The translations under genes and the position numbers were made by a program. Shown here piece by piece: positions 18,388 to 29,794 of a stretch of 59,296 nucleotides of DNA (position 1 is its first letter; every line of letters begins with the position of its first letter). The DNA is from Massilia glaciei (GTDB lineage Bacteria; Pseudomonadota; Gammaproteobacteria; Burkholderiales; Burkholderiaceae_D), in the NCBI RefSeq assembly GCF_003011895.2, contig NZ_PXWF02000155.1:1-59296 (forward strand), in the 5' to 3' direction. The notes under the pieces are model-generated. The model had not been told where the DNA came from, searched no databases, and worked only from the letters and a program-made list of their open reading frames with translations.

Positions 18388-18993
18388 TGCGGCTCCTTCG
18401 CATTGTCATGAATACATCTTATTAAGCGACCGCGCGCGCGGTTCCACCCGCGTCAACAAGTGCGGCGATAAAACCACGCAATCAGCGAAAGCGCCGGCGC
18501 CACCCGCCGGCGCGAGCTGCCGCAAGCTGGCCCGATCGGATACCGCGGTGCGCAATCGCGGAACTGTCGCGATACCGCTGACTCAAACGATGGCTACTGA
18601 TCCATATACTTTTTCATCTCATCACTATTTTTAAGAAGCAATAAACAAGAAAATATATACCAGAAAAAACGTTCCAATTATTGCCGCCATACATAACGTG
18701 TGTAAATAAATGTCATTCGCCAGAAATTAAAATAATTTCTCTATGAAAAATTAATATCCATGAGAATAACCAGGCCGCCACAATTGATGGCAATCAAACC
18801 AAATTCGCTCAACAACACAGATAATAAACTTAAATTTTCAGGGCCGCTCTAAGCAGCCTAAAAACTTATTTCAAAGCATAAACATAAACAATAAAAACAC
18901 ATCCCCAGAAAAAACATATACCGCATTTTTCACCATTCGACCCCGACGCCAGTTATTCCATGCCGATTATCTAACCTAGCTGCATATCCCGCC
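18388..18993. promoter_or_regulatory. Long AT-rich leader of the exopolysaccharide locus
   Basis: No gene is supported over about 600 bp. From roughly 18590 to 18960 the sequence is strikingly AT-rich, against about two-thirds G+C on both sides. It includes a perfect 8-base inverted repeat AGAAATTA (18722-18729) and TAATTTCT (18733-18740) with a 3-base gap, a possible operator. Curved AT-rich DNA here would suit an H-NS-type silencer and a regulated promoter for the downstream operon. The first gene lacks a clear ribosome site. Confidence 0.45.
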
Positions 18994-20967
<1,974 letters not shown>

Positions 20968-21028
20968 GGCCCGCCAGGCCACCGTTACATCCGTTACACC
21001 GTACACCGCTCACCGTACACCGCACACA

Positions 21029-21056
21029 CCCCGGCGCGCGCCGGGCCAGGTTTTTT
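21029..21056 (+). terminator. Hairpin plus T-run between the dehydratase and WbpA-like genes (possible attenuator)
   Basis: The palindrome CCCGGCG/CGCCGGG (about 21030-21045) is followed after five bases by TTTTTT (21051-21056). Just before it is a run of short repeats built from ACCGTACACCG-like units (20990-21028). The hairpin would stop or reduce read-through from the dehydratase gene into the rest of the operon, and could serve as an attenuation point. The gap between stem and T-run makes it weaker than a textbook terminator. Confidence 0.45.
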
Positions 21057-21078
21057 CATGCTCGAGAAAAGGTAAGCC

Positions 21079-22407
21079 ATGCGTGACCAACATACCCCCG
21101 ACCACCTGATGCAACTCATCTCGCGGCTCGAAGACCGCAGCGCCGTGATCGGCATCGTCGGCCTCGGCTACGTCGGCCTGCCGCTGATGCTGCGTTACGC
21201 CGCGGTCGGCTTCAAGGTGCTCGGCATCGACATCGACCCGGCCAAGGTGGCCAAACTCAACAGCGCGGGCAGCTACATCGCGCACATCAAGCCGGAACAG
21301 ATCGCGCGGGCGCGCGCGGCCGGCTTCGAGGCCAGCGCCGACTTCCTGCGCGCCGGCGAGTGCGACGCCCTGATCATTTGCGTGCCGACCCCGCTCAACG
21401 CCTACCGCGAGCCCGACCTGAGCTACGTGCTCGGCACCAGCGAGGCGCTGCTGCCGCACATGCGCGCCGGCCAGATCCTCTCGCTCGAGAGCACCACCTA
21501 CCCCGGCACCACCGACGAGGAGCTCAGGCCGCGGCTCGAGTCGCGCGGCTTGGCCGTGGGCCGCGACGTGTTCCTCGTGTTCTCGCCCGAGCGCGAAGAC
21601 CCGGGCAACCCCAACTTCGACACGCGCACCATCCCCAAGGTGTGCGGCGGCACCACCGCCGCCTGCCTGCAGGCGGGCATGGCACTGTACGGGCCGGCGA
21701 TCGACCGCGTGGTCCCGGTCAGCTCGACGCGCGCGGCCGAACTGACCAAGCTGCTCGAAAACATCCACCGCGCCGTCAACATCGGCCTGGTCAACGAAAT
21801 GAAAATCATCGCCGACAAGATGGACATCGACATCCACGAGGTGATCCGGGCCGCCGCCACCAAGCCGTTCGGCTTCACAGCCTACTATCCGGGCCCGGGC
21901 CTGGGCGGGCACTGCATCCCGATCGACCCGTTCTACCTGACCTGGAAGGCGCGCCAATTCGGCCTGCACACGCGCTTCATCGAACTGGCCGGCGAGATCA
22001 ACTCCGACATGCCGCACTGGGTGATCGGCAAGCTGGCCGACTCCCTCAACGAGCGCCGGCAGTCGGTCAAGGGCAGCCGCGTGCTGGTGCTCGGCATCGC
22101 CTACAAAAAAGACGTCGAGGACATGCGCGAGTCGCCCTCGGTCGAACTGATGGAGATCCTGCGCGCCAAGGGCGCCGAGGTCGACTACTCCGACCCGCAC
22201 GTGCCGGTGTTCCCGGCCATGCGCGAGCACCGCTTCGAGCTCTCGAGCGTGGCGCTCGACGCGGCCAGCATCGCGTCCTACGACGTGGTCCTGATCGCGA
22301 CCAATCACGGCGCCTTCGACTACGCCCAGATCGCCCAGAACGCGCGCCTGATCATCGACACGCGCGGGGTCTATCTGTCGCCGCTGGCCAACGTGGTCAA
22401 GGCTTGA
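21079..22407 (+). CDS. wbpA: WbpA-like UDP-N-acetylglucosamine 6-dehydrogenase
   Basis: A 442-residue UDP-sugar dehydrogenase. The NAD-binding loop GLGYVGLP lies at residues 28-35, followed by [11 protein letters not shown]; other family motifs are [48 protein letters not shown] and the catalytic [12 protein letters not shown] with Cys near residue 279. [13 protein letters not shown] marks the C-terminal nucleotide-sugar domain. The [13 protein letters not shown] variants favour the UDP-GlcNAc (WbpA/TviB) branch over UDP-glucose dehydrogenase, and the WbpB-, D- and E-like genes that follow support this. Start ATG 21079 has GGTAAG close in front. It oxidises UDP-GlcNAc to UDP-GlcNAcA. Confidence 0.9.
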   Translation: MRDQHTPDHLMQLISRLEDRSAVIGIVGLGYVGLPLMLRYAAVGFKVLGIDIDPAKVAKLNSAGSYIAHIKPEQIARARAAGFEASADFLRAGECDALIICVPTPLNAYREPDLSYVLGTSEALLPHMRAGQILSLESTTYPGTTDEELRPRLESRGLAVGRDVFLVFSPEREDPGNPNFDTRTIPKVCGGTTAACLQAGMALYGPAIDRVVPVSSTRAAELTKLLENIHRAVNIGLVNEMKIIADKMDIDIHEVIRAAATKPFGFTAYYPGPGLGGHCIPIDPFYLTWKARQFGLHTRFIELAGEINSDMPHWVIGKLADSLNERRQSVKGSRVLVLGIAYKKDVEDMRESPSVELMEILRAKGAEVDYSDPHVPVFPAMREHRFELSSVALDAASIASYDVVLIATNHGAFDYAQIAQNARLIIDTRGVYLSPLANVVKA

Positions 22408-22496
22408 ACCGGCGGCCGGGGCCGTCCCCGTTTTGCGAACAAGCCTGGAACAAGGCCGGAACCGGCCTGGAACAAGACCGACAACAAGGAGACAGC

Positions 22497-23558
22497 ATGC
22501 GCAACTTCGCCCCCGCCGTGACCGATCGCAAGATCCGCTTCGCCCTGGTAGGCTGCGGCCGGATCGCGGCCAACCACTTCGGCGCCATCGCCCAGCACGC
22601 CGGGCGCTGCGAGCTCGTCGCCGTGTGCGACATCGACGCGCGCGCGGCCGCGGTGGCGGCCGACGGCACCGGCGCGCGCCAGTTCAACGACCTGGCGCGC
22701 ATGCTGGCCGAGACCGAGGCCGACGCCGTCATCGTGGCCACGCCCTCGGGCATGCACTCGGAGCAGGCGATCCAGATCGCGCGCGCCGGGCGCCACGTGA
22801 TCACCGAAAAACCCATGGCCACGCGCTGGGAGGACGGCAAGCGCATGGTCGCCGCCTGCGACGCGGCCGGCGTGCGCATGTTCGTGGTCAAGCAAAACCG
22901 GCGCAACGCGACCCTGCAACTGCTCAAGAACGCGGTCGAAAAAAAGCGTTTCGGCCGCATCTACATGGTCAACCTGAACGTCTTCTGGACCCGGCCCGAC
23001 GCCTACTACAACAGCGCCAAATGGCGCGGCACCTGGGAGTACGACGGCGGCGCCTTCATGAACCAGGCCAGCCACTACGTCGACCTGCTCGACTGGATCG
23101 TCGGCCCGGTCGAGAGCCTGCAGGCCTACACGGCCACGCTGGCGCGCGACATCGAGGTCGAGGACACCGGGGTGCTCAGCCTGCGCTGGCGCAACGGCGC
23201 GCTCGGCTCCATGAACGTGACCATGCTGACCTATCCGCGCAACCTCGAGGGCTCGATCACGATCCTCGGCGAAAAGGGCACGGTGCGCATCGGCGGCGTG
23301 GCCGTCAACGAGGTCGAACGCTGGGACTTCGCCGAGCCCGACCCCGACGACAGCCGCGTCAAAGAGGCCAGCTACGCGACCACCTCGGTGTACGGCTTCG
23401 GCCACCCGCTCTACTACGACAACGTGATCAAGGTGCTGCGCGGCGAGGCCGAACCCGAAACCGACGGGCGCGAGGGGCTCAAGTCGCTCGAGGTGCTGGT
23501 CGCGGCCTACATGTCGGCGCGCGACGGCAAGCGCGTCGCGCTGCCGCTGGAGTACTGA
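22497..23558 (+). CDS. wbpB: WbpB-like Gfo/Idh/MocA oxidoreductase
   Basis: A 353-residue NAD(H)-dependent oxidoreductase. The N-terminal Rossmann motif is [15 protein letters not shown] (near residue 20), then [19 protein letters not shown] carries the catalytic Lys-Pro of the family, and [17 protein letters not shown] carries the His of the active site. It matches WbpB-type 3-dehydrogenases that oxidise C3 of UDP-GlcNAcA. ATG 22497 was chosen because AAGGAGA lies eight bases before it; the frame extends far upstream only by chance. It sits between wbpA- and wbpD-like genes, 2 bp before the latter. Confidence 0.88.
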   Translation: MRNFAPAVTDRKIRFALVGCGRIAANHFGAIAQHAGRCELVAVCDIDARAAAVAADGTGARQFNDLARMLAETEADAVIVATPSGMHSEQAIQIARAGRHVITEKPMATRWEDGKRMVAACDAAGVRMFVVKQNRRNATLQLLKNAVEKKRFGRIYMVNLNVFWTRPDAYYNSAKWRGTWEYDGGAFMNQASHYVDLLDWIVGPVESLQAYTATLARDIEVEDTGVLSLRWRNGALGSMNVTMLTYPRNLEGSITILGEKGTVRIGGVAVNEVERWDFAEPDPDDSRVKEASYATTSVYGFGHPLYYDNVIKVLRGEAEPETDGREGLKSLEVLVAAYMSARDGKRVALPLEY

Positions 23559-23560
23559 GC

Positions 23561-24304
23561 ATGGACCGCGACCTCGCAACCGCCGATTCCGCCGATTCCG
23601 CCGAAGCCACCCGCGCCGCCATCGCCGCCGACACCGGCTTGGGCGCGCGCACGGCCGCCGCGGCCGGCGCCACCATCGCGCCGGGCGCCGGCGCCAACCC
23701 CGGGGCCATCGTCGAGCCCAGCGCCATCGTCGACCCGGGCGCCGTGCTCGGCGCCGGCACCCGGGTCTGGCACTTCAGCCACGTGTGCGCGGGCGCGCGC
23801 GTGGGCGCGGCCTGCTCGCTCGGCCAGAACGTCTTCATCGGCAACGAGGTGCGCATCGGCGACCGCGTCAAGATCCAAAACAACGTGTCCGTGTACGACG
23901 CCGTGACGATCGAGGACGAGGTGTTCTGCGGCCCGAGCATGGTGTTCACCAATGTGCACAACCCGCGCGCGGCGCTGGTGCGTAAGGACCAGTACCGGCA
24001 CACCCTGGTGCGGCGCGGCGCCACCATAGGCGCCAACGCCACCATCGTGTGCGGGGTCACGCTCGGGCGCCACGCCTTCATCGGCGCCGGCGCCGTGGTG
24101 CTGCGCGACGTGCCCGACTTCGCCCTGATGGCGGGGGTGCCGGCGCGCCAGATCGGCTGGATCAGCCGCTTCGGCGAGCGGCTCGCGCTGCCGCTGGCCG
24201 GCCACGCCGAGGCCGCGTGCCCGCACACGGGCGACCTGTACGCGCTGCGCGGCGGCGTGTGCGCGCTGCTGCGCGCCGGCGGAACGGCCCCCCACCCCCT
24301 CTAA
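23561..24304 (+). CDS. wbpD: WbpD-like UDP-3-amino-sugar N-acetyltransferase with an Ala-rich N-terminal extension
   Basis: A 247-residue left-handed beta-helix acyltransferase. The core (about residues 58-215) has hexapeptide repeats ([34 protein letters not shown]) and the WbpD landmark FTNVHNPRA, with [28 protein letters not shown]. It acetylates the 3-amino group of UDP-2-acetamido-3-amino-2,3-dideoxy-glucuronate. The usual family length is about 190; here the first ~50 residues are a low-complexity Ala/Asp/Ser and Ala/Gly stretch of no obvious use. It follows the WbpB-like gene closely. The C-terminal 30 residues also look extra. Confidence 0.87.
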   Translation: MDRDLATADSADSAEATRAAIAADTGLGARTAAAAGATIAPGAGANPGAIVEPSAIVDPGAVLGAGTRVWHFSHVCAGARVGAACSLGQNVFIGNEVRIGDRVKIQNNVSVYDAVTIEDEVFCGPSMVFTNVHNPRAALVRKDQYRHTLVRRGATIGANATIVCGVTLGRHAFIGAGAVVLRDVPDFALMAGVPARQIGWISRFGERLALPLAGHAEAACPHTGDLYALRGGVCALLRAGGTAPHPL

Positions 24305-24327
24305 CAAAAACAGAAACGGACGCCACC

Positions 24328-25563
24328 ATGCAATTCATCGACCTCAAGGCCCAATACCTCGACCTGCGCGAGGCCATCAACACGCGCATCCAGGGCGTGC
24401 TCGAGCACGGCCAGTACATCATGGGGCCCGAGGTGGCCGAGCTCGAGGCCGCGCTGGCCGCGTACACCGGGGCGCGCCACTGCGTGACGGTGTCTTCGGG
24501 CACCGAGGCGCTGCTGATCTCGCTCATGGCGCTCGACGTCAAGCCAGGCGACGAGGTCATCACGACCCCGTTCTCGTTCATCGCCACGGCCGAGGCGATC
24601 GTGCTGCTCGGGGCCCGCCCGGTGTTCGTCGACCTCGACCCGTTCACCTGCAACCTCGACCCCGCCCTCGCCGAGGCCGCCATCACGCCGGCCACCCGCG
24701 CCATCATGCCCGTCTCGCTGTACGGCCAGCCGGCCGACATGGACGAGTTCAACGCGATCGCCGCGCGCCACGGCCTGACCGTCATCGAGGACGCGGCGCA
24801 AAGCTTCGGCGCGCGCTACCGCGGCAAGGCCAGCTGCAACCTGTCGGCGATCGGCTGCACCAGCTTTTTCCCGAGCAAACCGCTCGGCTGCTACGGCGAC
24901 GGCGGCGCCATCTTCACCAGCGACGACGAGCTCGCCGCGGCGATGCGCGAGATCCGGGTGCACGGCCAGTCGCGCCGCTACGTGCACACGCGGGTCGGGG
25001 TGGGCGGGCGCATGGACACGCTGCAGTGCGCGATCGTGCTGGCCAAGCTCGAGCGCTTCGACTGGGAACTGGCGCAGCGCGCCAGGGCCGGCGAACGCTA
25101 CGACGCCCTGTTCGCCGGCCGCCTGCCCACGGTCGGGCGCCGCCCCGACCGCAGCAGCGTGTTCGCGCAATACACGGTGCTGGTCGACGAACGCGAGCGG
25201 GTCGCCGCCCAGCTTGCCGCGGCCGGCATCCCGACCGCGGTCCACTATCCGCTGCCGATGCACCTGCAGCCGGCCTACGCCGCGCTGTGCCGCGCGCACC
25301 CCTGCCCGGTGGCTCAGGCGATGTCGGCCAGGGTGCTCAGCCTGCCGATGGGGCCCCACCTCGACGCCGCCGACGCGCTCACCGTGGCCGAAACCCTGCT
25401 CGCGGCGTGCGCCGGCGCGCGCCCGGGGCCGGCCGCGGCCGCCGCCACCGCCTCACTGGCCGCGGCCTGCGCCACCGCTTCCCCGGGCGCGGCGGCCTGC
25501 GCTTCGATGGGCGCGGCCGGCGTCTGCGCTTCACTGGGCGGTTCCGGCGCCGCAGGCCCATGA
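24328..25563 (+). CDS. wbpE: WbpE-like DegT/DnrJ/EryC1 aminotransferase with an Ala-rich C-terminal tail
   Basis: A 411-residue PLP-dependent aminotransferase of fold type I. Seen are VSSGTEALLISLMALDV, TTPFSFIATAEAI, EDAAQSFGARYRG and the PLP Lys184 in FFPSKPLGCYGDGG, then VGVGGRMDTLQCAIVLAKL, typical of WbpE. It transfers an amino group to C3 of UDP-2-acetamido-3-keto-glucuronate, with the WbpB- and WbpD-like enzymes acting before and after it. The family ends near residue 365; here about 45 residues of Ala/Ser/Cys/Gly-rich low complexity follow. The flippase gene starts inside its stop codon (ATGA). Confidence 0.9.
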   Translation: MQFIDLKAQYLDLREAINTRIQGVLEHGQYIMGPEVAELEAALAAYTGARHCVTVSSGTEALLISLMALDVKPGDEVITTPFSFIATAEAIVLLGARPVFVDLDPFTCNLDPALAEAAITPATRAIMPVSLYGQPADMDEFNAIAARHGLTVIEDAAQSFGARYRGKASCNLSAIGCTSFFPSKPLGCYGDGGAIFTSDDELAAAMREIRVHGQSRRYVHTRVGVGGRMDTLQCAIVLAKLERFDWELAQRARAGERYDALFAGRLPTVGRRPDRSSVFAQYTVLVDERERVAAQLAAAGIPTAVHYPLPMHLQPAYAALCRAHPCPVAQAMSARVLSLPMGPHLDAADALTVAETLLAACAGARPGPAAAAATASLAAACATASPGAAACASMGAAGVCASLGGSGAAGP

Positions 25564-26810
25564 GCGTGGCCGCGCCCGCATTCTGGCGCCACGTCGCGAC
25601 GGTGCTGACCGGTTCGCTGGGGGCGCAGGCGCTGCCGCTGCTGGCCGCGCCGCTGATCACGCGCCTGTGCACGCCGGCCGAGATGGGCGCGTTCGGGGTC
25701 TGGTTCGGCCTGGTCGCGGTCACCGCGATCGGCGCCACCTTGCGCCTCGAGACCGCGATGATCCTCGACCACGACGCGCCGGCCCAGAAAACCTGCTTCG
25801 AGGTCGTGTTCTACAGCGCCACCGCGGTCGCGCTGCTGGTGACCGCGTGCACCCTGCTCGGGCGCCTGGCCGGGGTGGCGCTGTTGCAGCAGATGTCCTG
25901 GCTCGGCCTGCTCACGATCGGGGTCGGCGCCTGGCTCACGGCGGCGATGCAAACCACGCTCGCCTACGCCACCTCGCGCAACGCCTTCGGCAAGGCCGCC
26001 AAGGCCAAGGTCTGGGCCGCCGCCACCATCGTGCTGGCGCAACTGGCGATGCTGTTTTCGAGTCTGGGCGGTGCGGCGCTGCTGGCCGGACACCTGGTCG
26101 GCCTGGCCGGCGGGTTGCTCGCCGCGCGCGTGCTGCTGGTGCCGCCGCGCGCGGCGCCGGGTCTGGTGCTCAACCAGGTGCAGCGCGCCTACCTCGTCAG
26201 GCATCAAAAATTCTGGCGCTTCGCGCTGCCGTCCAATCTGCTCAACGGTCTGTGCGGGCAACTGCCACTGCTCCTGATCGGCGCGCGCCACGGCGTGCTC
26301 GCCGCCGGCCTGTTCGCGCTGACCCAGCGCGTGCTGGCCGCCCCGATCTCGCTGCTGGCCGCCTCCGTGCTCGAGGTGTTCAAGCGCCAGTCGGTGCACG
26401 ACTTCGAGACCCTGGGCAACTGCAAGGCGGCCTACCAATACACCTTCAAGGCCCTGTTCCTGCTCGGCCTGGCGCCCTCGCTGGTGCTGCTGCTGTTCTC
26501 GCCGGCGCTGTTTGCCACCGTGTTCGGACCGGCGTGGCGCGAGGCGGGCGAGCTGGCGCAGATCCTCGCGCCCCTGTACTTCCTCAACTTCATCGCCAGC
26601 CCCTTGAGCTATGTGTTTTTTGTCGCCGGCAAGCAAAAAATCGAACTGCTCTGGCAATGCGCGCTGTTCGCCATGACGCTCGCCGTGTTCGTCGCGCCCG
26701 GCACCCTGCGCCAGAGCGTGGGCCACTACGCGCTCGGCTATTCGCTGCTCTACCTCGTGTACCTGCGCATGTCGTGGCAGTGCTCGCAAAACAAGATGGC
26801 GCCCGCGTGA
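25560..26810 (+). CDS. wzx: Wzx-like polysaccharide flippase
   Basis: A 416-residue membrane protein with about 12 hydrophobic helices and no long soluble domain. The opening helix with ITRLCTPAEMGAFGVW (the usual 'P.ef G.y' motif of flippases), repeated helix pairs and FALPSNLLNGLCGQLPLLLIG fit the MOP/PST (Wzx) superfamily. It should move undecaprenyl-linked repeat units to the periplasmic face. Start ATG 25560 overlaps the aminotransferase stop (ATGA), and its own stop overlaps the GTG start of the polymerase gene, so the three are translationally coupled. Confidence 0.88.
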   Translation: MSVAAPAFWRHVATVLTGSLGAQALPLLAAPLITRLCTPAEMGAFGVWFGLVAVTAIGATLRLETAMILDHDAPAQKTCFEVVFYSATAVALLVTACTLLGRLAGVALLQQMSWLGLLTIGVGAWLTAAMQTTLAYATSRNAFGKAAKAKVWAAATIVLAQLAMLFSSLGGAALLAGHLVGLAGGLLAARVLLVPPRAAPGLVLNQVQRAYLVRHQKFWRFALPSNLLNGLCGQLPLLLIGARHGVLAAGLFALTQRVLAAPISLLAASVLEVFKRQSVHDFETLGNCKAAYQYTFKALFLLGLAPSLVLLLFSPALFATVFGPAWREAGELAQILAPLYFLNFIASPLSYVFFVAGKQKIELLWQCALFAMTLAVFVAPGTLRQSVGHYALGYSLLYLVYLRMSWQCSQNKMAPA

Positions 26811-28093
26811 ACGCCATGCCCGACACCGCCGCGCGCGCGCCCGGCACCCTGCGCGGCGAACAGGCCTGGGCCACGGCAGCCTTCACCCTGCTGTTCCCGG
26901 GGTTCTTCTTCTACCACACGGCGCTCGGCCTCGGCCTGAGCGGCGCGTTTCTTGGCGGATTCTTCGCCATCGTCGCGCTCGTGTTCGCCCCGCCGCTATG
27001 CTTCATCTACGGCTACAAGCTCAAATTCGTGCCCAACTTCCTGCACAAGAGCGATGTGTTCTTCGGCCTTTTCCTGGCCTATTTTCTGGCCGTGGTGGCC
27101 GCCAACGCCGGCGCCGGCGCCAATCCGGCGATCGTCAACAACCACCTGCTCGGCGTGCTGTTCATGGTCATGCTGTTCGTCATCTTCAGGATCGCCGATT
27201 TCGACGCCCCGGCGATCCGCCGCGCGCTGCTCGCGTGCCTGCTAGGCATGTCCGCCGTGGTGTTCACCTATTCGGTCGACGGCGTGTTCTACCTGGGCGC
27301 GCTCGGCGTCGCGCGCGACCCGCAAAGCCTGGCCACCTACCAGGGTTTCTCGCGCTCCTACCTGGTCACCTTCATGGTGTTCATCCCCTACACGCGCGCG
27401 CTGCGCTGGCGCGCGCTGCTCTATCTGCTCGGCGCGCCGACCCTGTTTCTCAACACCGCGCGCAGCGAATTCGTCGCCATGCTGTTCCTGATCCCGATAA
27501 TCGAACTTTATTATTCGAAATATAAAATGGGCGCGGTGGTGTTGTTCATTTTATTTCTGGCGGCCATCAACATTAATATCGAGGCGCTATTATCCGCGCT
27601 GCCCGACAACCGCATGCTCGAATTATTTGACCTTTCGCAATCGAGCTCAGCGAACAAACGGCATCATTTAAATGTCCTCGGAATGCAGACGATTGCCGCG
27701 AATCCGATCTGGGGCGACTATGGCAGTTACGCGCCGGGGCATTATGCCCACAATGTTTTCTCAGCATGGGTCGACCTCGGCATATTCGGTTTCTTTTTTT
27801 TACTCGCGGTATTAATCATTCCGACCATCGGTCTGGTGTTGAAAGGATATTTCCAGCACCAGACCTCGGGCGATTTCCTATTGGTGTTCGGTTTGACCTG
27901 CAGCACGCTGCTGCTCTTGTTCACCTCGCATTACTTCACCGACATGATGATCGGCGCAACGCTCGGGGCTTATTCTAAATACAGGCTTGGAAGGAAATAT
28001 GTACCGGATAGCGCACCTGACTTCGGCCCACCCCCGCTACGACACCCGGATTTTCGTCAAACAGTGTCGCAGCCTGGCGGCCCACGGTCATGA
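26807..28093 (+). CDS. wzy: Wzy-like O-antigen/exopolysaccharide polymerase
   Basis: A 428-residue polytopic membrane protein with 10-11 hydrophobic helices and a periplasmic loop containing the O-antigen polymerase/ligase-type pattern (LNTARSEFVAML and, later, GSYAPGHYAHNVFSAWVDLGIFGF). GTG 26807 overlaps the flippase stop; ATG 26816 is in the same frame. Codon use turns AT-rich after about 27480 (for example YYSKYKMGAVVLFILFLAA), unlike the first half. The last ~31 residues overlap the next gene by 95 bp in another frame and carry no membrane helix, so they may be an incidental tail. It polymerises repeat units delivered by the flippase. Confidence 0.82.
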   Translation: MNAMPDTAARAPGTLRGEQAWATAAFTLLFPGFFFYHTALGLGLSGAFLGGFFAIVALVFAPPLCFIYGYKLKFVPNFLHKSDVFFGLFLAYFLAVVAANAGAGANPAIVNNHLLGVLFMVMLFVIFRIADFDAPAIRRALLACLLGMSAVVFTYSVDGVFYLGALGVARDPQSLATYQGFSRSYLVTFMVFIPYTRALRWRALLYLLGAPTLFLNTARSEFVAMLFLIPIIELYYSKYKMGAVVLFILFLAAININIEALLSALPDNRMLELFDLSQSSSANKRHHLNVLGMQTIAANPIWGDYGSYAPGHYAHNVFSAWVDLGIFGFFFLLAVLIIPTIGLVLKGYFQHQTSGDFLLVFGLTCSTLLLLFTSHYFTDMMIGATLGAYSKYRLGRKYVPDSAPDFGPPPLRHPDFRQTVSQPGGPRS

Positions 28094-29099
28094 GGTAACG
28101 CTCGTGGTCGCCGACGACGGCGGCGACGCCGAACGCGACGGCGTGCGCATCGTCGACGTCGGGCGCCTGCACGGGCGCGTCAACCGCATGCTCCGGACCA
28201 CCCGCAGGGTGTTCGACCAGGCGCTCGCGCTCGACGCCGAGGTCTACCACCTGCACGACCCCGAGCTCATCCCCACCGGCCTCAAACTCAAGCGCCTGGG
28301 CAAAAAGGTCGTCTTCGACGCCCACGAGGACGTCCCGAGCCAGTTGCTGGCCAAGCCGTATCTGGGGCGCTGGTCGCGCCAGGTCGCCGCCAGCAGCTTC
28401 TCGGTGTTCGAGCGCTACGCCTGTTGCCGCTTCGACGGCATCGTCGCCGCCACGCCCTTCATCCGCGACAAGTTCCTGCCCATCAACGCACGCACGGTCG
28501 ACATCAACAACTTCCCTGTCATCGGCGAATTCGACGCGGCCGCCCCCTGGAGCGCAAAATCGCCGCAGGTCTGCTATGTCGGCAGCATCGCGGCCATCCG
28601 CGGCATCCGCGAGCTGCTCGGGGCCTGCACGCTGCTGCGCTCGCCCACCCGGTTGGCCCTGGCCGGCGCCTTTTCCGAGTCCGCGCTCGAGTCCGAAATG
28701 CACGCCCATCCGGGCTGGGTGCGCATCGACGCGCTCGGCCACCTCGACCGCGACGGCGTCGGCACCGTCATGGCCGCCTCGGTCGCCGGCCTCGTCACGC
28801 TCCATCCGGTGGTCAACTACCTCGACGCCCTGCCCGTCAAAATGTTCGAGTACATGGCCGCCGGGATCCCCGTGATCGCCTCCGATTTCCCCGTGTGGCG
28901 CGCCATCATCGAGCACAGCGGCTGCGGCGTGTGCGTCGACCCGGCCGACCCGCGGGCGATCGCGGCCGCCATCGATTACTTCATCGCCAATCCGGGCGTC
29001 GCCGAGCGCATGGGTCAAAACGGCCGGCGTGCCGTCACCGCCGAATACAACTGGCAATGCCAGTCAAGCAAACTGATCTCCTTTTATGACGCTCTTTAA
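27999..29099 (+). CDS. GT4-type glycosyltransferase
   Basis: A 366-residue GT-B fold glycosyltransferase. N-terminal HLTSAHPRYDTRIFVKQCRSL is the classic GT4-like acceptor motif; DAEVYHLHDPELIPTG and VVFDAHEDVPSQ follow. The donor half has VCYVGSIAAIRGIRELL, LPVKMFEYMAAGIPVIASDF (the EX7E region) and the C-terminal helices. AAGGAA lies in front of ATG 27999, deciding the start within the polymerase gene's 3' end. It adds one sugar of the repeat unit in the cytoplasm. The 3' end overlaps the next gene by 14 bp. Confidence 0.88.
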   Translation: MYRIAHLTSAHPRYDTRIFVKQCRSLAAHGHEVTLVVADDGGDAERDGVRIVDVGRLHGRVNRMLRTTRRVFDQALALDAEVYHLHDPELIPTGLKLKRLGKKVVFDAHEDVPSQLLAKPYLGRWSRQVAASSFSVFERYACCRFDGIVAATPFIRDKFLPINARTVDINNFPVIGEFDAAAPWSAKSPQVCYVGSIAAIRGIRELLGACTLLRSPTRLALAGAFSESALESEMHAHPGWVRIDALGHLDRDGVGTVMAASVAGLVTLHPVVNYLDALPVKMFEYMAAGIPVIASDFPVWRAIIEHSGCGVCVDPADPRAIAAAIDYFIANPGVAERMGQNGRRAVTAEYNWQCQSSKLISFYDAL

Positions 29100-29793
29100 T
29101 CCCCGCGAATTAATACGCCTGCTAAAGCTCGGCCTCACGGTCGCGCAATTGCCGCTGGCCCGCCTGCGTTTCAAGAAACAAATAAATCCCGATCTTATCA
29201 ACAACACTTATTCGACATTCACCAAGCCGCATGCGCGTTTTAAATTCATAAGCAACAAAACGCTCGGCATCGCACTGGTCGATTTGAGCCAATTCAAAAC
29301 GAGCGATGTGTATCTCGATACAGTGAAACAACGCGATTACGGCGCCTTCCACCGCAAGCGCGCGAAGTCGCGCGGATACACGATCAAAAAGATTAACCGC
29401 AACGATTTCATCGACGAGATTCACGCGATAAACACCTCGACCGCGATCCGGCAGGGGCGCCCCATGGACGAAACCTATCTTATAAAAAAAACAGATTACC
29501 CCGAGCAAGACGGCGCCGTCTGCATCGGCGCGCTGGACCGGGAGGGCCGGCTGGTCGCTTATTGCAATTACCTTGTTTTGGGGAATTTCGCATCGACCGA
29601 CCAATTGCTTGGATATAAAAACGGCGACGGCGTCATGCATTACCTGCTGGTTGAAATCATTTGCCGCCTGATCGACGACGGGGGGCTCGACTACTTCATG
29701 TACGACACCTATCTGGGGGCCCAGCCGGGCTTGCAGGACTTTAAACGACGGATCGGTTTCAAACCGCACCGTGCCCGCTACTCAATGCACTGA
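29086..29793 (+). CDS. GNAT-like protein of unknown function, first of two tandem paralogues
   Basis: A 235-residue soluble protein. The C-terminal part has GNAT/FemAB-like features: GALDREGRLVAYCNYLVLG strands, GVMHYLLVEIICRLIDDGG, and the closing QDFKRRIGFKPHRARYSMH, which matches the usual last helix and strand of acyltransferases. It shares this plan and long identical stretches with the next gene (INTST..RQGRPMD, FISNKTLG / IIGNKTLG). It is distinctly AT-richer than its neighbours, including its own paralogue. A role in acylating an amino sugar of the polymer is an inference from the locus. Confidence 0.7.
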   Translation: MTLFNPRELIRLLKLGLTVAQLPLARLRFKKQINPDLINNTYSTFTKPHARFKFISNKTLGIALVDLSQFKTSDVYLDTVKQRDYGAFHRKRAKSRGYTIKKINRNDFIDEIHAINTSTAIRQGRPMDETYLIKKTDYPEQDGAVCIGALDREGRLVAYCNYLVLGNFASTDQLLGYKNGDGVMHYLLVEIICRLIDDGGLDYFMYDTYLGAQPGLQDFKRRIGFKPHRARYSMH

Positions 29794-29794
29794 G

